A stretch of DNA of 64,000 bases from the NCBI GenBank assembly GCA_965247035.1, contig CBDFGJ010000001.1, forward strand, positions 806,001 through 870,000, in the 5' to 3' direction. This document shows positions 25,967-35,020 of this stretch, piece after piece; position 1 is the first letter of the stretch; each line of letters opens with the position of its first letter. The notes beneath the pieces were generated by a model that saw nothing but the letters and a program-made list of their open reading frames with translations, was not told the origin of the DNA and searched no databases. The position numbers and the translations under genes were made by a program. Source of the stretch: Azophilus sp965247035. GTDB lineage: Bacteria; Pseudomonadota; Gammaproteobacteria; Pseudomonadales; Azotimanducaceae.

Positions 25967-27675
25967 TCCACGGCATTTTCAGCAGCCTTCCCACTTTTAA
26001 GCCGCTTAAGTTCAATGCAGGCCTGAACATCTTGATTGCGAAAAAGGAACCGGGTGCCAGTGAACAGCAGACAAGGAATCGGGCAGGCAAGACCAGCCTA
26101 ATTGAGATTATTCATTTCCTGACCGGTGCGGCTACAGGCAAAAACTCGTTGTTTCGTGCGGAAGCATTGCTCCACCAATCCTTTGCCATGGATTTTGATC
26201 TTGCCGGAAGGCAAGTTTCGGTAAAACGATCTGGCGAGAATAAGTCGAAGATTCACATCATCAACGAGATGTTGCAGGGATATTCCTCTCCCAACTTAAA
26301 ATGGATTTTAGATCTTGGGGAGCAGATGTTTGAGATTCAAGAAACAGAGGAACCCGGCCGCAGTCCTACATTTCGATCGTTGTTTGCATACTTTGTTCGT
26401 CGACAACTATCCGGGGCATTCACGACTCCAGAGAGACAGGCTACCATGCAGTCATCAGGCGATCACCAACTCGCGTTGATGTATATGCTTGGCTTGGATT
26501 GGCGAATAGCACGGGATTGGCAGGCTGTCCGTGACCAAGAGAAGATGCTAATGGAACTTAGGAAGGCTGCCAGTGCTGGTGACCTTGGCAGAATTATCGG
26601 AAAGTCTGCCGACCTTCGTACACAGTTGACCGTTGCCGAAGACCAGTTAAACCAACTCAAAGAGCAGGTTGAGTCCTTTCAGATATTGCCTCACTACAGA
26701 GAATCGGAACTGGAGGCCGATGATTTGACCCAGAAACTCAATAAGCTTGCCAATGCGAATGTGATCGATACAGCCTTGGTGCGTGACCTTGAGCTTGCCA
26801 TGAAGTCGGAATCTCCTCCTCCGCTGACTGAATTGGAAGATATCTATGCAGAAGCTGGTATCGTGTTGCCTAACGTAGCTGTCAAACGATACGAGGAAGT
26901 CAGCAGCTTTCATGACTCTGTGATACGGAACCGGCGGGATTATCTAAAGGAAGAAATGGACTCAACCAAGCAGCGTATCAATATGCGGGAACAGGAGAAG
27001 GATCGCCTTGATCAGAGACGCGCTGAGATCATGAAACTTCTAAATAGTCATGGAGCCCTAGATCAGTTTTCTCTCCTTCAGGCAGAAGTGGGACGAAAGC
27101 AGGCTGATGCCAAATCTCTACGCCAACGCTTTGATGTAGCCGAGCAATTGGAAGGAAGGAAAAACGAGCTGGATATTGAGCGCAACCGATTAGCCCTACG
27201 GCTGCGCCGTGATTTGTCGGAGCAAGGTAGACGTCTGAACAAAGCGATACTGGCATTTGAAGCGACATCAGAGCGACTGTATGAGTCAGCCGGAAGGATG
27301 GTTGTAAATATAACCACGAACGGTCCTGAATTTTCCTTCCCGATGCAGGGCTCGCAAAGCAAAGGCATAAAGAGCATGCAGATATTTTGTTTTGACATGA
27401 TGCTGATGCAGGTCTGCGCGAAGCGCAAGATTGGCCCTGGTTTTCTGGTTCATGACAGTCATTTGTTTGATGGCGTTGATGGTCGCCAAGTAATTCATGC
27501 TCTGAAGGCCGGGGCGGAAATGGCGGATAAGTTCGGGTTTCAGTACATTGTTACCATGAATGAGGATGATGCCCTCAAAGAAACAATTGCCGACTTTGAT
27601 CTTGAGCAATATGTACTTCCGGTTGCCTTGACCGATGCTACGGAGGACGGCGGATTATTTGGCATAAGGTTTTAG
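25963..27675 (+). CDS. ABC-3C ATPase (DUF2326 family, SMC-like)
   Basis: A 570-residue SMC/RecN-like ATPase. Walker A is RNRAGKTSL (about 38-46). A long helical coiled-coil middle follows, with many Glu/Arg/Gln heptads (about 180-430). The C-terminal nucleotide-binding part has FLVHDSHLFDGVDGRQV and GFQYIVTMNEDDA, characteristic of DUF2326 proteins, which lack a standard signature motif. It would be the sensor/motor of the three-component system. It is the last gene of the seven-gene run; after it the sequence character changes to the chromosomal background. Confidence 0.82.
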   Translation: MIHGIFSSLPTFKPLKFNAGLNILIAKKEPGASEQQTRNRAGKTSLIEIIHFLTGAATGKNSLFRAEALLHQSFAMDFDLAGRQVSVKRSGENKSKIHIINEMLQGYSSPNLKWILDLGEQMFEIQETEEPGRSPTFRSLFAYFVRRQLSGAFTTPERQATMQSSGDHQLALMYMLGLDWRIARDWQAVRDQEKMLMELRKAASAGDLGRIIGKSADLRTQLTVAEDQLNQLKEQVESFQILPHYRESELEADDLTQKLNKLANANVIDTALVRDLELAMKSESPPPLTELEDIYAEAGIVLPNVAVKRYEEVSSFHDSVIRNRRDYLKEEMDSTKQRINMREQEKDRLDQRRAEIMKLLNSHGALDQFSLLQAEVGRKQADAKSLRQRFDVAEQLEGRKNELDIERNRLALRLRRDLSEQGRRLNKAILAFEATSERLYESAGRMVVNITTNGPEFSFPMQGSQSKGIKSMQIFCFDMMLMQVCAKRKIGPGFLVHDSHLFDGVDGRQVIHALKAGAEMADKFGFQYIVTMNEDDALKETIADFDLEQYVLPVALTDATEDGGLFGIRF

Positions 27676-27828
27676 CGTAAGTATGGACAACTCTCTCAAG
27701 CACGGAATGACACGGAGAAACACGCAAGCATAAGATCTGAAAAGCAATTGACAAATCACTCACTATGTTGAGTAAAAACACATTCACCAGGAGCCAGGCG
27801 GCGGGAAAACCGCACATTCCAATCGCAT

Positions 27829-27845
27829 AGCCCATTCGTTGGGCT
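27829..27845. terminator. Hairpin after the defence operon
   Basis: AGCCCA, a 5-base loop, TGGGCT form a 6-bp stem about 150 bases after the operon stop, followed by only a weak T-containing tail (TCATTTCC). It may end the long transcript, but it is a modest structure. The rest of 27676-27899 holds no gene and is where the island seems to end. Confidence 0.3.
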
Positions 27846-27899
27846 TCATTTCCGTTGCAATTCGGCGTAGTCTGTTTGCTTGGGATGCGATGACTGCTC

Positions 27900-28376
27900 A
27901 TGGGCCAAATCGAAAAACATCTTCAGGAGAGGGGCATTGTCTTGCCCAAACCCATGAACTTGGGTCCCATGCCCTTTGCATTGGTGCGCGTTCAGGGTGA
28001 GCGGGCTGTCCTTTCGGGTCACCTGCCCTTGGATGCGGACGGTAAGGTGGCGCACCCCTTGGGTAAGGTTGGCGCAGAGGTCAGCGCTGAAGAGGCTAGG
28101 AACGCGGCGCGCAAGGTGGGCTTGGCGCTTCTGGCCAGCCTGCAGCAAGAGCTTGGCAGCCTGGACCGGGTGGCGGGCTGGGTTCGGCTGTTCGGCATGG
28201 TGAACGCGACACCGGGGTTCAACGCCCTGCCGGCGGTCATTAACGGCTGCTCGGAATTGATCCTTGAAGTGTTCGGCGCGGAGGTGGGGGGCCACGCCCG
28301 GTCCGCTGTTGGAATGGCTGAATTGCCTTTCGGCGTGCCGGTCGAGCTTGAAGGCGAGGTTCTCATTCACCCGTGA
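27900..28376 (+). CDS. RidA/YjgF family protein
   Basis: A 158-residue RidA-superfamily protein: LSGHLPLDADGKV, VGAEVSAEEARNAARKVGLALLA, LDRVAGWVRLFGMVNA, VINGCSELILEVFG, HARSAVGMAELPFGVPVELEGEV. The conserved C-terminal Arg (in HARSAVG) is present. Canonical RidA hydrolyses reactive imines/enamines; this longer subgroup is less characterised. It overlaps dihydroorotase by 4 bases, so the two are co-translated. The ATG lacks a clear Shine-Dalgarno. Confidence 0.85.
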   Translation: MGQIEKHLQERGIVLPKPMNLGPMPFALVRVQGERAVLSGHLPLDADGKVAHPLGKVGAEVSAEEARNAARKVGLALLASLQQELGSLDRVAGWVRLFGMVNATPGFNALPAVINGCSELILEVFGAEVGGHARSAVGMAELPFGVPVELEGEVLIHP

Positions 28377-29695
28377 GCAGGGTGCGCATCGTCAACGCCC
28401 GCATCGTCAACGAAGGCGCTGTTATCGAAGGCGAGGTGCTGATCGACCAAGGCCGCATCGAGGCCATCGGCGCTACTCCAAGCTATGATTGCGAAACGGT
28501 TGATGCTGGCGGCGCTTGGCTTTTGCCCGGCATGATCGACGATCAGGTGCATTTTCGGGAGCCTGGCTTCACCCATAAAGGCGATATAGCTAGCGAGTCC
28601 GCCGCCGCTGTAGCCGGCGGCATCACCAGCTACATGGAAATGCCGAACTGCAATCCGCAGACCGTCAACCAAGCCGCCTTGAACAACAAGCACCAGCGTG
28701 CGGCGCAGCGCTCGCTAGCCAACTACGCCTTCTACCTCGGTGCCACCAATGACAATCTTGAGGCGATCAAGCAAATCGATCCAGCCACCGCCTGCGGGGT
28801 TAAAGTGTTCATGGGTGCAAGCACCGGCAACATGCTGGTGGACGACCCCCAAGCGCTGGAGGCCATCTTTGCCTCGACGCCGCTGTTGATCGCCACCCAC
28901 TGCGAGGACACCCCCACCATTCAAGCCAATGAAAGGGCGGCGCGCGAGCGCTATGGGGAGGACATTCCCATGGCCGAGCACCCCCGCATTCGCTCCGCCG
29001 AGGCTTGCTACCGATCATCAAGCTTAGCCGTCAGCTTGGCTAGGCAGCACGGCTCCAGACTGCATGTGCTGCATTTGACCACGGCTCGGGAAATGGAGCT
29101 CTTCACGGCTGGCGACTTGGATGGGAAACGAATCACAGCCGAAGCCTGCGTGCATCATCTCTTTTTTGATGACAGCTGGTACGCCGAGAAGCGCGCGGAC
29201 ATCAAATGCAATCCGGCGGTCAAATCCGCTGAGGACCGCATCGCCTTGCTGCAGGCCGTTGCGGACAACCGAATTGACATCATTGCCACCGACCACGCGC
29301 CCCATACCAAGGAGGAGAAGGCGCGTCCCTACCTGCAAGCGCCGGCTGGCCTGCCCTTAGTGCAACATGCCCTGGTGTCTCTGTTTGAGCAGGTCCGCAG
29401 CGGTTTCCTAACTCCCTCCACCATTGCGCAGAAGACCGCCCATGCCCCCGCCGCCGCCTTCGCCGTTCGGGAGCGGGGCTTCATTCGAGAGGGTTATCAC
29501 GCCGACTTGGTGCTGGTGGAGAAAGGAAAGACGGATGGCGGCGCCAATCTGCTGTCCAAGTGCGGCTGGAGCCCCTTCGCCGGTATTGAATTCGAGCATC
29601 GAATCAAGGCCACCTGGGTCAATGGCGTGCAGCGGTTCAAGGATGGCAAGCTGCTGGCGGGGCCCTGCGGCCAGCCGCTTGAATTCAACCGCTAG
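28373..29695 (+). CDS. pyrC: Dihydroorotase
   Basis: A 440-residue cyclic amidohydrolase. Metal and substrate residues are visible: DQVHFREPG, GVKVFMGASTG (carbamylated Lys), ATHCED, LHVLHLTT, and IATDHAPHT (catalytic Asp). It converts carbamoyl aspartate to dihydroorotate in pyrimidine synthesis. The size and the HFREPG word fit class I dihydroorotase better than allantoinase. The GTG start overlaps the RidA-like stop. Confidence 0.88.
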   Translation: MSRVRIVNARIVNEGAVIEGEVLIDQGRIEAIGATPSYDCETVDAGGAWLLPGMIDDQVHFREPGFTHKGDIASESAAAVAGGITSYMEMPNCNPQTVNQAALNNKHQRAAQRSLANYAFYLGATNDNLEAIKQIDPATACGVKVFMGASTGNMLVDDPQALEAIFASTPLLIATHCEDTPTIQANERAARERYGEDIPMAEHPRIRSAEACYRSSSLAVSLARQHGSRLHVLHLTTAREMELFTAGDLDGKRITAEACVHHLFFDDSWYAEKRADIKCNPAVKSAEDRIALLQAVADNRIDIIATDHAPHTKEEKARPYLQAPAGLPLVQHALVSLFEQVRSGFLTPSTIAQKTAHAPAAAFAVRERGFIREGYHADLVLVEKGKTDGGANLLSKCGWSPFAGIEFEHRIKATWVNGVQRFKDGKLLAGPCGQPLEFNR

Positions 29696-29816
29696 GCGGC
29701 TGTGGCCATCGCCTTCTGCTGGGGCTGGGCGTCGGCGCCGCGCCGATGCTGGGTGCGATGAGGAAGCCCCAACCGAGGCCTTAACGCCGACGGCTAGCCG
29801 TGCTCGCTTGCCCCAA

Positions 29817-30779
29817 CTAATGGGACACCATAGGCAGGTATTGCCGCGCCAAGCGCTGAATTTCGGCAAAGAACTGCGCCCGAACCTCGGCGATGATCTC
29901 CACCACCGGGCGCACGGCGTCAATGCGGCCGCAGACCTGCCCGCACAAAGCGATGCTCGCCTCCATATCGCCGCCGAAGTAGAGGTCGAGCGCCGTGCCG
30001 AACTCCCGCATGGCGTTGGTTTCATTATCAAATTCCAACCGCGTAGTCTTGGCGGTGCGCAGCGCCCGCAAAGCGGGGGAGTTTTGGCGGTTTAGAAAGA
30101 CCGTGTCCGTCTCCCGGGCGTTCACAACGGCGCTCTTCCAGTTTTCATGCACCGGGGACTCCAAGGCGGAGACCATGCGCGTGCCCATCTGCACGCCCTC
30201 GGCGCCAAGGGCGAAAGCCGCCGCCATGGAGCGGCCATCCACAAAGCCGCCGGCGGCGATGATGGGCACATCCACTTGGGAGCGGACCAGCGGCAGCAAC
30301 ACCATGCTGGCCACCTCCCGAGGATTCTTGAAGCCGCCGCCTTCGCCGCCCTCCACCACTAGGCCGTCCACGCCGCAGGCGACGGCTTTCTTGGCCGCGC
30401 TTAGGCTGGGCACGACGTGAAAGACGGTTAGCCCAGCAGCTTTCAGGGCCTCGGTGTATCGTTCAGGGCTGCCGGCGGAGGTGGTGACGAACTGCACGCC
30501 TTGGTCAATGACGAACTGCACGATGTTGGAGTCGCGCACGAAAGCCTGGGCAATGTTGACGCCGAAAGGTTTATCCGTCAGTTGGCGCATCTTGATGACT
30601 TCATCGCGCACGGCGTCGAGCTCCCCGGAGGAGGTTTCGATGATGCCAAGCGCCCCGGCGTTGGAAACCGCCGAGGCGAGCTGGGAGCGGGCGATCCATC
30701 CCATTGGCGCCTGAACGATGGGCGTATCGACACCGAGCATCCGCGTCACGCGGTTGTCAAAAGATGTGTTTTCAGTCAT
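29817..30779 (-). CDS. Nitronate monooxygenase (NAD(P)H-dependent flavin oxidoreductase)
   Basis: A 320-residue TIM-barrel FMN protein: PIVQAPMGWIA, KPFGVNIAQAFV, FVTTSAGSPERYTEALKAAG, DGLVVEGGEGGGF (His of the family replaced by E-G-G), VPIIAAGGFVDG, ALGAEGVQMGTRMV. It belongs to the 2-nitropropane dioxygenase / enoyl-ACP reductase FabK-like group. I chose ATG 30779; upstream codons read into nonconserved Arg-rich sequence. A spacer of about 120 bases separates it from pyrC, to which it converges. Confidence 0.88.
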   Translation of the reverse strand: MTENTSFDNRVTRMLGVDTPIVQAPMGWIARSQLASAVSNAGALGIIETSSGELDAVRDEVIKMRQLTDKPFGVNIAQAFVRDSNIVQFVIDQGVQFVTTSAGSPERYTEALKAAGLTVFHVVPSLSAAKKAVACGVDGLVVEGGEGGGFKNPREVASMVLLPLVRSQVDVPIIAAGGFVDGRSMAAAFALGAEGVQMGTRMVSALESPVHENWKSAVVNARETDTVFLNRQNSPALRALRTAKTTRLEFDNETNAMREFGTALDLYFGGDMEASIALCGQVCGRIDAVRPVVEIIAEVRAQFFAEIQRLARQYLPMVSH

Positions 30780-31286
30780 GGTTTTTTGCTCTTTGATCCT
30801 TGGTTGCAGCGCGGTGAAACGAACGTCCGGCCACCCAAACCCCGCACTAAGCATGCGCCGGCACTTGTGACCGCGGCGTATTCTGCCAGAATGGAGGTCC
30901 TTGAGGCGACCAAGCGTGGGCCGACGACGCCGGTTGCCACCTATGAACCGAATGAGCGCATGGCCATTGCATGGGCGGCCCAAGCCAGCAAGAGCGCCAT
31001 GCTTGATTAGGGAGCCTCTGATCAACTGCCAAGGATTGGTCATCGCATGGCGTCTGGAATCATCATCATCTATTTTCAACGGCTTACACGTCATCGAAAA
31101 AGATTGGCCTTGTTGCACTGCGAAACCCTGCGGATATTGCAGAGGCTTCTTGCGATGCTGCGTTGCATGACCAGCGGTTTGATGCCGGTTGCAGGACAAA
31201 CTCCCCGCCGGACGCAGCCTTGTCCCATTGCCCCCGCTTTGCTTGGCGCATTGAGCTGGCTACGGCAAACCGGGTAGGGCGCGGGC
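30780..31286. other. Gene-free stretch
   Basis: I see no gene, RNA or repeat here. Both strands have open frames, but none has the codon pattern or motifs of a protein. The promoter of the nitronate monooxygenase and that of the M50 protease probably lie at the two ends. Confidence 0.4.
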
Positions 31287-31919
31287 GTGATTAACTTGTT
31301 GCAGAACGGCCAATATCTGGTCTTTGTCTTGCTGCTGATCGCCTTGGTCAGTTCCCTCTCGTTCCACGAATTTGGCCATGCATTGATGGCCAAATGGCAT
31401 GGCGACAACACCGCTGAACGGGCTGGCCGGCTGACGCTCAATCCCGTGGCCCATATTGACCCCCTAGGGCTATTGATGGTGGTGCTGGTGGGCTTTGGCT
31501 ACGCCAAGCCGGTGCCGACGAACCCCGCCAATTTCAGTTCCAAAACTTCTGATCTTTGGATCGCCGCCGCCGGCCCGTTCATGAATTTGCTGCTCGCCAT
31601 CGTCACTTGGAACGCCTATTTGTTGCTTCGCAATGCAGGCTGGGACAATCTTGGCGGCGAAATCTTTTTCGTTCTCTTGGCGCAGATCAACCTGCTGCTC
31701 ATGGTCTTCAACCTGATTCCGTTGGGGCCCTTGGATGGCCACTATATCCTGCCGCATTTTCTACCCGACCACTTGGCGCAGCGATATCGCGTCCTCAATG
31801 CGCGCTACGGCGCTTTTGTCTTGCTGGCCCTGATTGTTCTTGGCATCATCGGGCTGCCCATATTCCGCTATTTGGCGAAATTTGCCTTGACTTTGCTCGG
31901 TTGGATTAGCTTAGTTTAA
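31287..31919 (+). CDS. Site-2 protease family membrane protein (peptidase M50)
   Basis: A 210-residue polytopic protein. The zinc-protease motif HEFGH is at 27-31 within the first transmembrane segment, and the second conserved motif (PLGPLDGHYIL, third metal ligand Asp) is at about 149-158. AAGPFMNLLLA in the middle is also typical. This is the short, PDZ-less group of intramembrane proteases; the substrate is unknown. It stands alone on the + strand. Confidence 0.88.
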   Translation: MINLLQNGQYLVFVLLLIALVSSLSFHEFGHALMAKWHGDNTAERAGRLTLNPVAHIDPLGLLMVVLVGFGYAKPVPTNPANFSSKTSDLWIAAAGPFMNLLLAIVTWNAYLLLRNAGWDNLGGEIFFVLLAQINLLLMVFNLIPLGPLDGHYILPHFLPDHLAQRYRVLNARYGAFVLLALIVLGIIGLPIFRYLAKFALTLLGWISLV

Positions 31920-32263
31920 GCCAACCTGTCCAATGTCAAAGCATTGCGCGGAAAGCGGTCATCACTAGACTTTCCGATTGGTTAAACGAAGGAAATGTTT
32001 TCCATGTCCAGGTCGCTCAGGTCTTTTGCTCGGTGAAGCCTGCGCGGCCGTCCATGCATCATCGCTACGATATCCTCAACGCCGGAGAGATGATTCGCCA
32101 GCAGGATCTAAACCTGAACCCGGCTTCGCATCCCTATTCGCACCAGCAGCTTGTTCCGTCGTTGAGTGTTTTCGAAGTCCAGCGCGGCAATCTGAGAAAA
32201 GAGGGCAGGGAGGGGTTGGTCTTGCAGGTCAAAAAAGAACAATCAGCTAGCGGCGGCGCAGCC
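31920..32263. other. Gene-free stretch
   Basis: No supported gene. Open frames on the + strand have no recognised motif and overlap the 3' end of the pnuC-like gene. Confidence 0.35.
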
Positions 32264-32896
32264 TTAGGCGGGCTGCCGGCACCAGCTTCGTCGCCAACCC
32301 AAGAATCCGACTACGCAGATCACCAAGTAGAACGCGAACAGCAAGGCGTAAAGATAAAGGCCGCGGTCAACGTATAGAAAGATGGAAGCGGCATCGATCA
32401 CGAACCAGTAGATCCAATTCTCCAATATCTTGCGGGCCACCATAAAGGTGGTCAGCACGCTCGCCCAGGTGGTGAAGGAATCAAGATAGGGCCATGCGGC
32501 CGTGGAACGCTCAGCCAGCAGTCCGCCGGAGATCAAGCTGAGCGCCAATATGCCGCCGATGGCCAGCAGATGGGAGGATGGTCGCCAGCGGCTGATGGGC
32601 AGCCCGGCATCTGCGCCGATCGGCCGCCGCCACTGAATCCACCCATAAACCGCCATCGCCATGTAGTACAGGTTGAGCAGAGACTCCATGAGCAGCTTGG
32701 CGTCCCAAAACACCGCCACAGAAATGGCTGTGCCGCCGAATGCGGCGTACCAACAGCCTATTTTCTCCCGCGCCGCCAGCAGCAGATAGGCAACCCCCAA
32801 GCCCACCGCCAAGGCTTCGGGCACGGTTCGCCAACTGAAAAGAGCCGTTGCTGCTGCGGCCAATGCGTCTGACCCAAAGCCAAGGCTCTCCAGCAT
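32264..32896 (-). CDS. pnuC: PnuC-like vitamin precursor transporter
   Basis: A 210-residue membrane protein with about seven hydrophobic helices and PnuC words: EALAVGLGVAYLLLAAREK, LLNLYYMAMAVYGWIQW, ENWIYWFVIDAASIFLYV (the W-x-x-D helix), GLYLYALLFAFYL. PnuC proteins facilitate entry of nicotinamide riboside; relatives (PnuT, PnuX) take thiamine or riboflavin. The neighbour 9 bases upstream is YkoF-like, which tips the balance slightly to thiamine. No riboswitch was seen in front of the cluster. Confidence 0.85.
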   Translation of the reverse strand: MLESLGFGSDALAAAATALFSWRTVPEALAVGLGVAYLLLAAREKIGCWYAAFGGTAISVAVFWDAKLLMESLLNLYYMAMAVYGWIQWRRPIGADAGLPISRWRPSSHLLAIGGILALSLISGGLLAERSTAAWPYLDSFTTWASVLTTFMVARKILENWIYWFVIDAASIFLYVDRGLYLYALLFAFYLVICVVGFLGWRRSWCRQPA

Positions 32897-32905
32897 GTCT
32901 TTGTA

Positions 32906-33169
32906 CTATTCGTAACCGTTGAGGGTGCGGGCGGCGCCGGGGATCAGCTTGAACACAAAGGCGGAGCTGCCGAATTGGGCGTGGGACGCGGCAATGCAGT
33001 TCTTCAGCTTTTCCATCACCAAATCGTAGTCGCCATAGAGCAGGGTGCTCATGCGACTGGTCTTCACCTCAACCCGATCTTCCTCATGCAGTAGCTCTAG
33101 GAAGTGGTCTATGACTGCAAGGTGATCGTCCCGTAGAGGATAGTGAGTGATTTCAACCAAAACCTTCAT
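32906..33169 (-). CDS. YkoF/MTH1187-like small thiamine-binding type protein
   Basis: An 87-residue protein starting MKVLVEITHYPLRDDHL, with VEVKTSRMSTLLYGDYDLVM and FVFKLIPG. This is one ferredoxin-like unit of the YkoF/UPF0045 type, members of which bind thiamine or hydroxymethylpyrimidine. It lies 26 bases after the MFS transporter gene and 9 bases before the pnuC-like gene, forming a three-gene leftward run probably for cofactor uptake. Confidence 0.65.
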   Translation of the reverse strand: MKVLVEITHYPLRDDHLAVIDHFLELLHEEDRVEVKTSRMSTLLYGDYDLVMEKLKNCIAASHAQFGSSAFVFKLIPGAARTLNGYE

Positions 33170-33195
33170 GGCTTGTTCTCTAATTCGACAGGTCG

Positions 33196-34374
33196 TTATT
33201 GGCTCGTTGACGGCCGCTGCTGATCCGGCAGCGGCAGCAAAGAGATTGCCACCAAGGAGATGGCAAGGCCGGCTATCAGCGTCTTGAACGCTGGCAGATA
33301 GCTGCCGGTTAAGTCAAACACCAAGGAAGCGAACGGCAGCCCGATCAGCGAGAACATGGTGGTCAGCGGCGTCATCAGCCCCATCACTCGGGCAAAGGCC
33401 TCCCGACCGAACAACGTGCCGGTCAAAACCGACCACATCGGCATCACCGCCCCATAGCCGAGGCCGAAGAACAGGCCGACCCCTACCAAACCCGCATAGT
33501 GCTCCAAGTTGACGATCATGACTAGGCCAATAGCTTGGCAGAACAACGACAGCGCCATCATCAGGCGCTTGTTGAGTAGGTCCGCCAAAATGCCGAACAG
33601 GGGCTTGGCCACCGCTGCCGTCAGGGTCGTCAGGGCCACCAGCGAGGAGGCTTCAAGCGCCGACAAGCCCAAGTCCGTGACGTGGGAGTGCAACGTCAGC
33701 AGCACAGCCCCAATGCTGGCAAAGCTCGGCCCCACCGTGGCCACGAGCAGCCAAATGCGCCGGTCCCGCAGCACCCGGGCGAAAGTCCAATCCGAAGCCG
33801 CTTCCACCGCTTGGTTCGCCTCACTTGCCGGGGCGTCCCCGTCCGGCATCAAGCCCTTATCCTCTGGGCGGTTCACCGCAAACTTCCAGATTAGGGGGGC
33901 GAGGATGACGGCGGGCGCTATGCCGAGCAGGATCACCGCCGTGCGCCAGCCCTCGGTCTGCACCAGCCAAGAGGTCAGCGGCGCAATGACCGCGCCGGAG
34001 AGGGAAATGCCTAGCTGGGAAAAGCCCAGCGCCGTGCCCCGGCGCCTGATAAACCAGTTGGCCAACAGCGTGCTGTTCGGCAGCGGCCCGATTAACGCCA
34101 TGGCGCAGCCCAGCACCAAACCGAAGCTCAAGTACAGATGCACCAAGTTCTGCGCCAACCCCATGCCGATGAAGCCGAGTGAGAGGGCTGCCGTTCCGGC
34201 CCACATGATGCGCCGGATGGGGAATTGCGTGATCCACTTGCCCACCCAAGGGCTGATGGCGGCGCTCACCAACATTTGCAGCGACAGCGCCAGCGAGATG
34301 GGGAAACGCTCCACATTCAGCGCCTCGCTCAGCGGCTTCAGCAGCACGCCGTAGCTGTAGAACAGGGTGCCCAT
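33196..34374 (-). CDS. MFS transporter with a damaged or unusual start
   Basis: From the first ATG the product is 392 residues with about eleven to twelve hydrophobic helices (monocarboxylate/oxalate-type: GTLFYSYGVLLKPLSEAL, FSQLGISLSGAVIAPL, GLGYGAVMPMWSVLTG). The coding pattern clearly continues upstream (PPKRFFFGWFIVGFTFVAQ, bases 34375-34437) as the usual first helix, but no ATG, GTG or TTG exists in frame before a stop at about 34496; a CTG before NTHKVAPPKR is the only near candidate. The 5' end coincides with the start of the 294-bp tandem duplication. The substrate is unknown. Confidence 0.8.
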   Translation of the reverse strand: MGTLFYSYGVLLKPLSEALNVERFPISLALSLQMLVSAAISPWVGKWITQFPIRRIMWAGTAALSLGFIGMGLAQNLVHLYLSFGLVLGCAMALIGPLPNSTLLANWFIRRRGTALGFSQLGISLSGAVIAPLTSWLVQTEGWRTAVILLGIAPAVILAPLIWKFAVNRPEDKGLMPDGDAPASEANQAVEAASDWTFARVLRDRRIWLLVATVGPSFASIGAVLLTLHSHVTDLGLSALEASSLVALTTLTAAVAKPLFGILADLLNKRLMMALSLFCQAIGLVMIVNLEHYAGLVGVGLFFGLGYGAVMPMWSVLTGTLFGREAFARVMGLMTPLTTMFSLIGLPFASLVFDLTGSYLPAFKTLIAGLAISLVAISLLPLPDQQRPSTSQ

Positions 34375-34439
34375 CGCGGCGAATTGCGCGACAAAGGTAA
34401 ATCCGACAATGAACCAGCCGAAAAAAAAGCGCTTCGGCG

Positions 34440-35020
34440 GGGCGACCTTATGGGTGTTCAGGACTGTGCCTGCGGTTGCAACTAAACGGTCATTTTACCC
34501 TGTGAGGTCCGCTGCTTTGCGCGATTGCCATTGCGCCGTTTCGGGTTGGGGTCAAAGCATGGACAGGCCGACCCTTCCGCCAGCAAGGGAGTAGGGCGCA
34601 ACCGGCAAAAAACCGCTTGCACGCGGACGCTGCTGGGCTCGGTGCAAAACCTTTGGCTGGCGCCGTCCTGCCAGTGGTTACCACCGAAACGCATGTGCGT
34701 TTTCAGCAGCGCATTGCGGGCACCAATCGGCGTGGCGACCTTATGGGTGTTCAGGACTGTGCCTGCGGTTGCAACTAAACGGTCATTCTTACCCTGTGAG
34801 GTCCGCTGCTTTGCGCGATTGCCATTGCGCCGTTGCAGGTTGGGGTCAAAGCATGGACAGGCCGGCCCTTCCGCCAGCAAGGGAGCAGGGCGCAACCGTC
34901 AAAAAACCGCTTGCACGCGGACGCTGCTGGGCTCGGTGCAAAACCTTTGGCTGGCGCCGTCCTGCCAGTGGTTACCACCGAAACGCATGTGCGTTTTCAG
35001 CAGCGCATTGCGGGCACCAA
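34440..35020. repeat. Tandem duplication of about 294 bp
   Basis: Copy 1 (34440-34733) and copy 2 (34734 to about 35020) are about 97 percent alike by eye, with one single-base indel and a few substitutions. The unit begins inside the 5' end of the MFS gene and ends inside the alpha/beta hydrolase scrap, so both flanks were copied together with the intergenic DNA. The close match suggests a recent event. Confidence 0.9.

Noticed and set aside
29408..30031. A 207-codon minus-strand frame across the pyrC end
   Set aside because: It covers the ends of two well-supported genes and has no domain of its own.
32033..32377. A 114-codon + strand frame
   Set aside because: It runs into the 3' end of the pnuC-like gene and shows no known motif; I could not support it as a gene.
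33170..33195. TPP riboswitch near the YkoF-like gene
   Set aside because: Only 26 bases separate it from the MFS gene, and no CTGAGA or other thi-box words were seen there or upstream of the MFS gene.
33509..34354. A 281-codon + strand frame
   Set aside because: Antisense to the MFS transporter; composition is Ser/Arg/Pro-rich as expected for GC-rich shadows.
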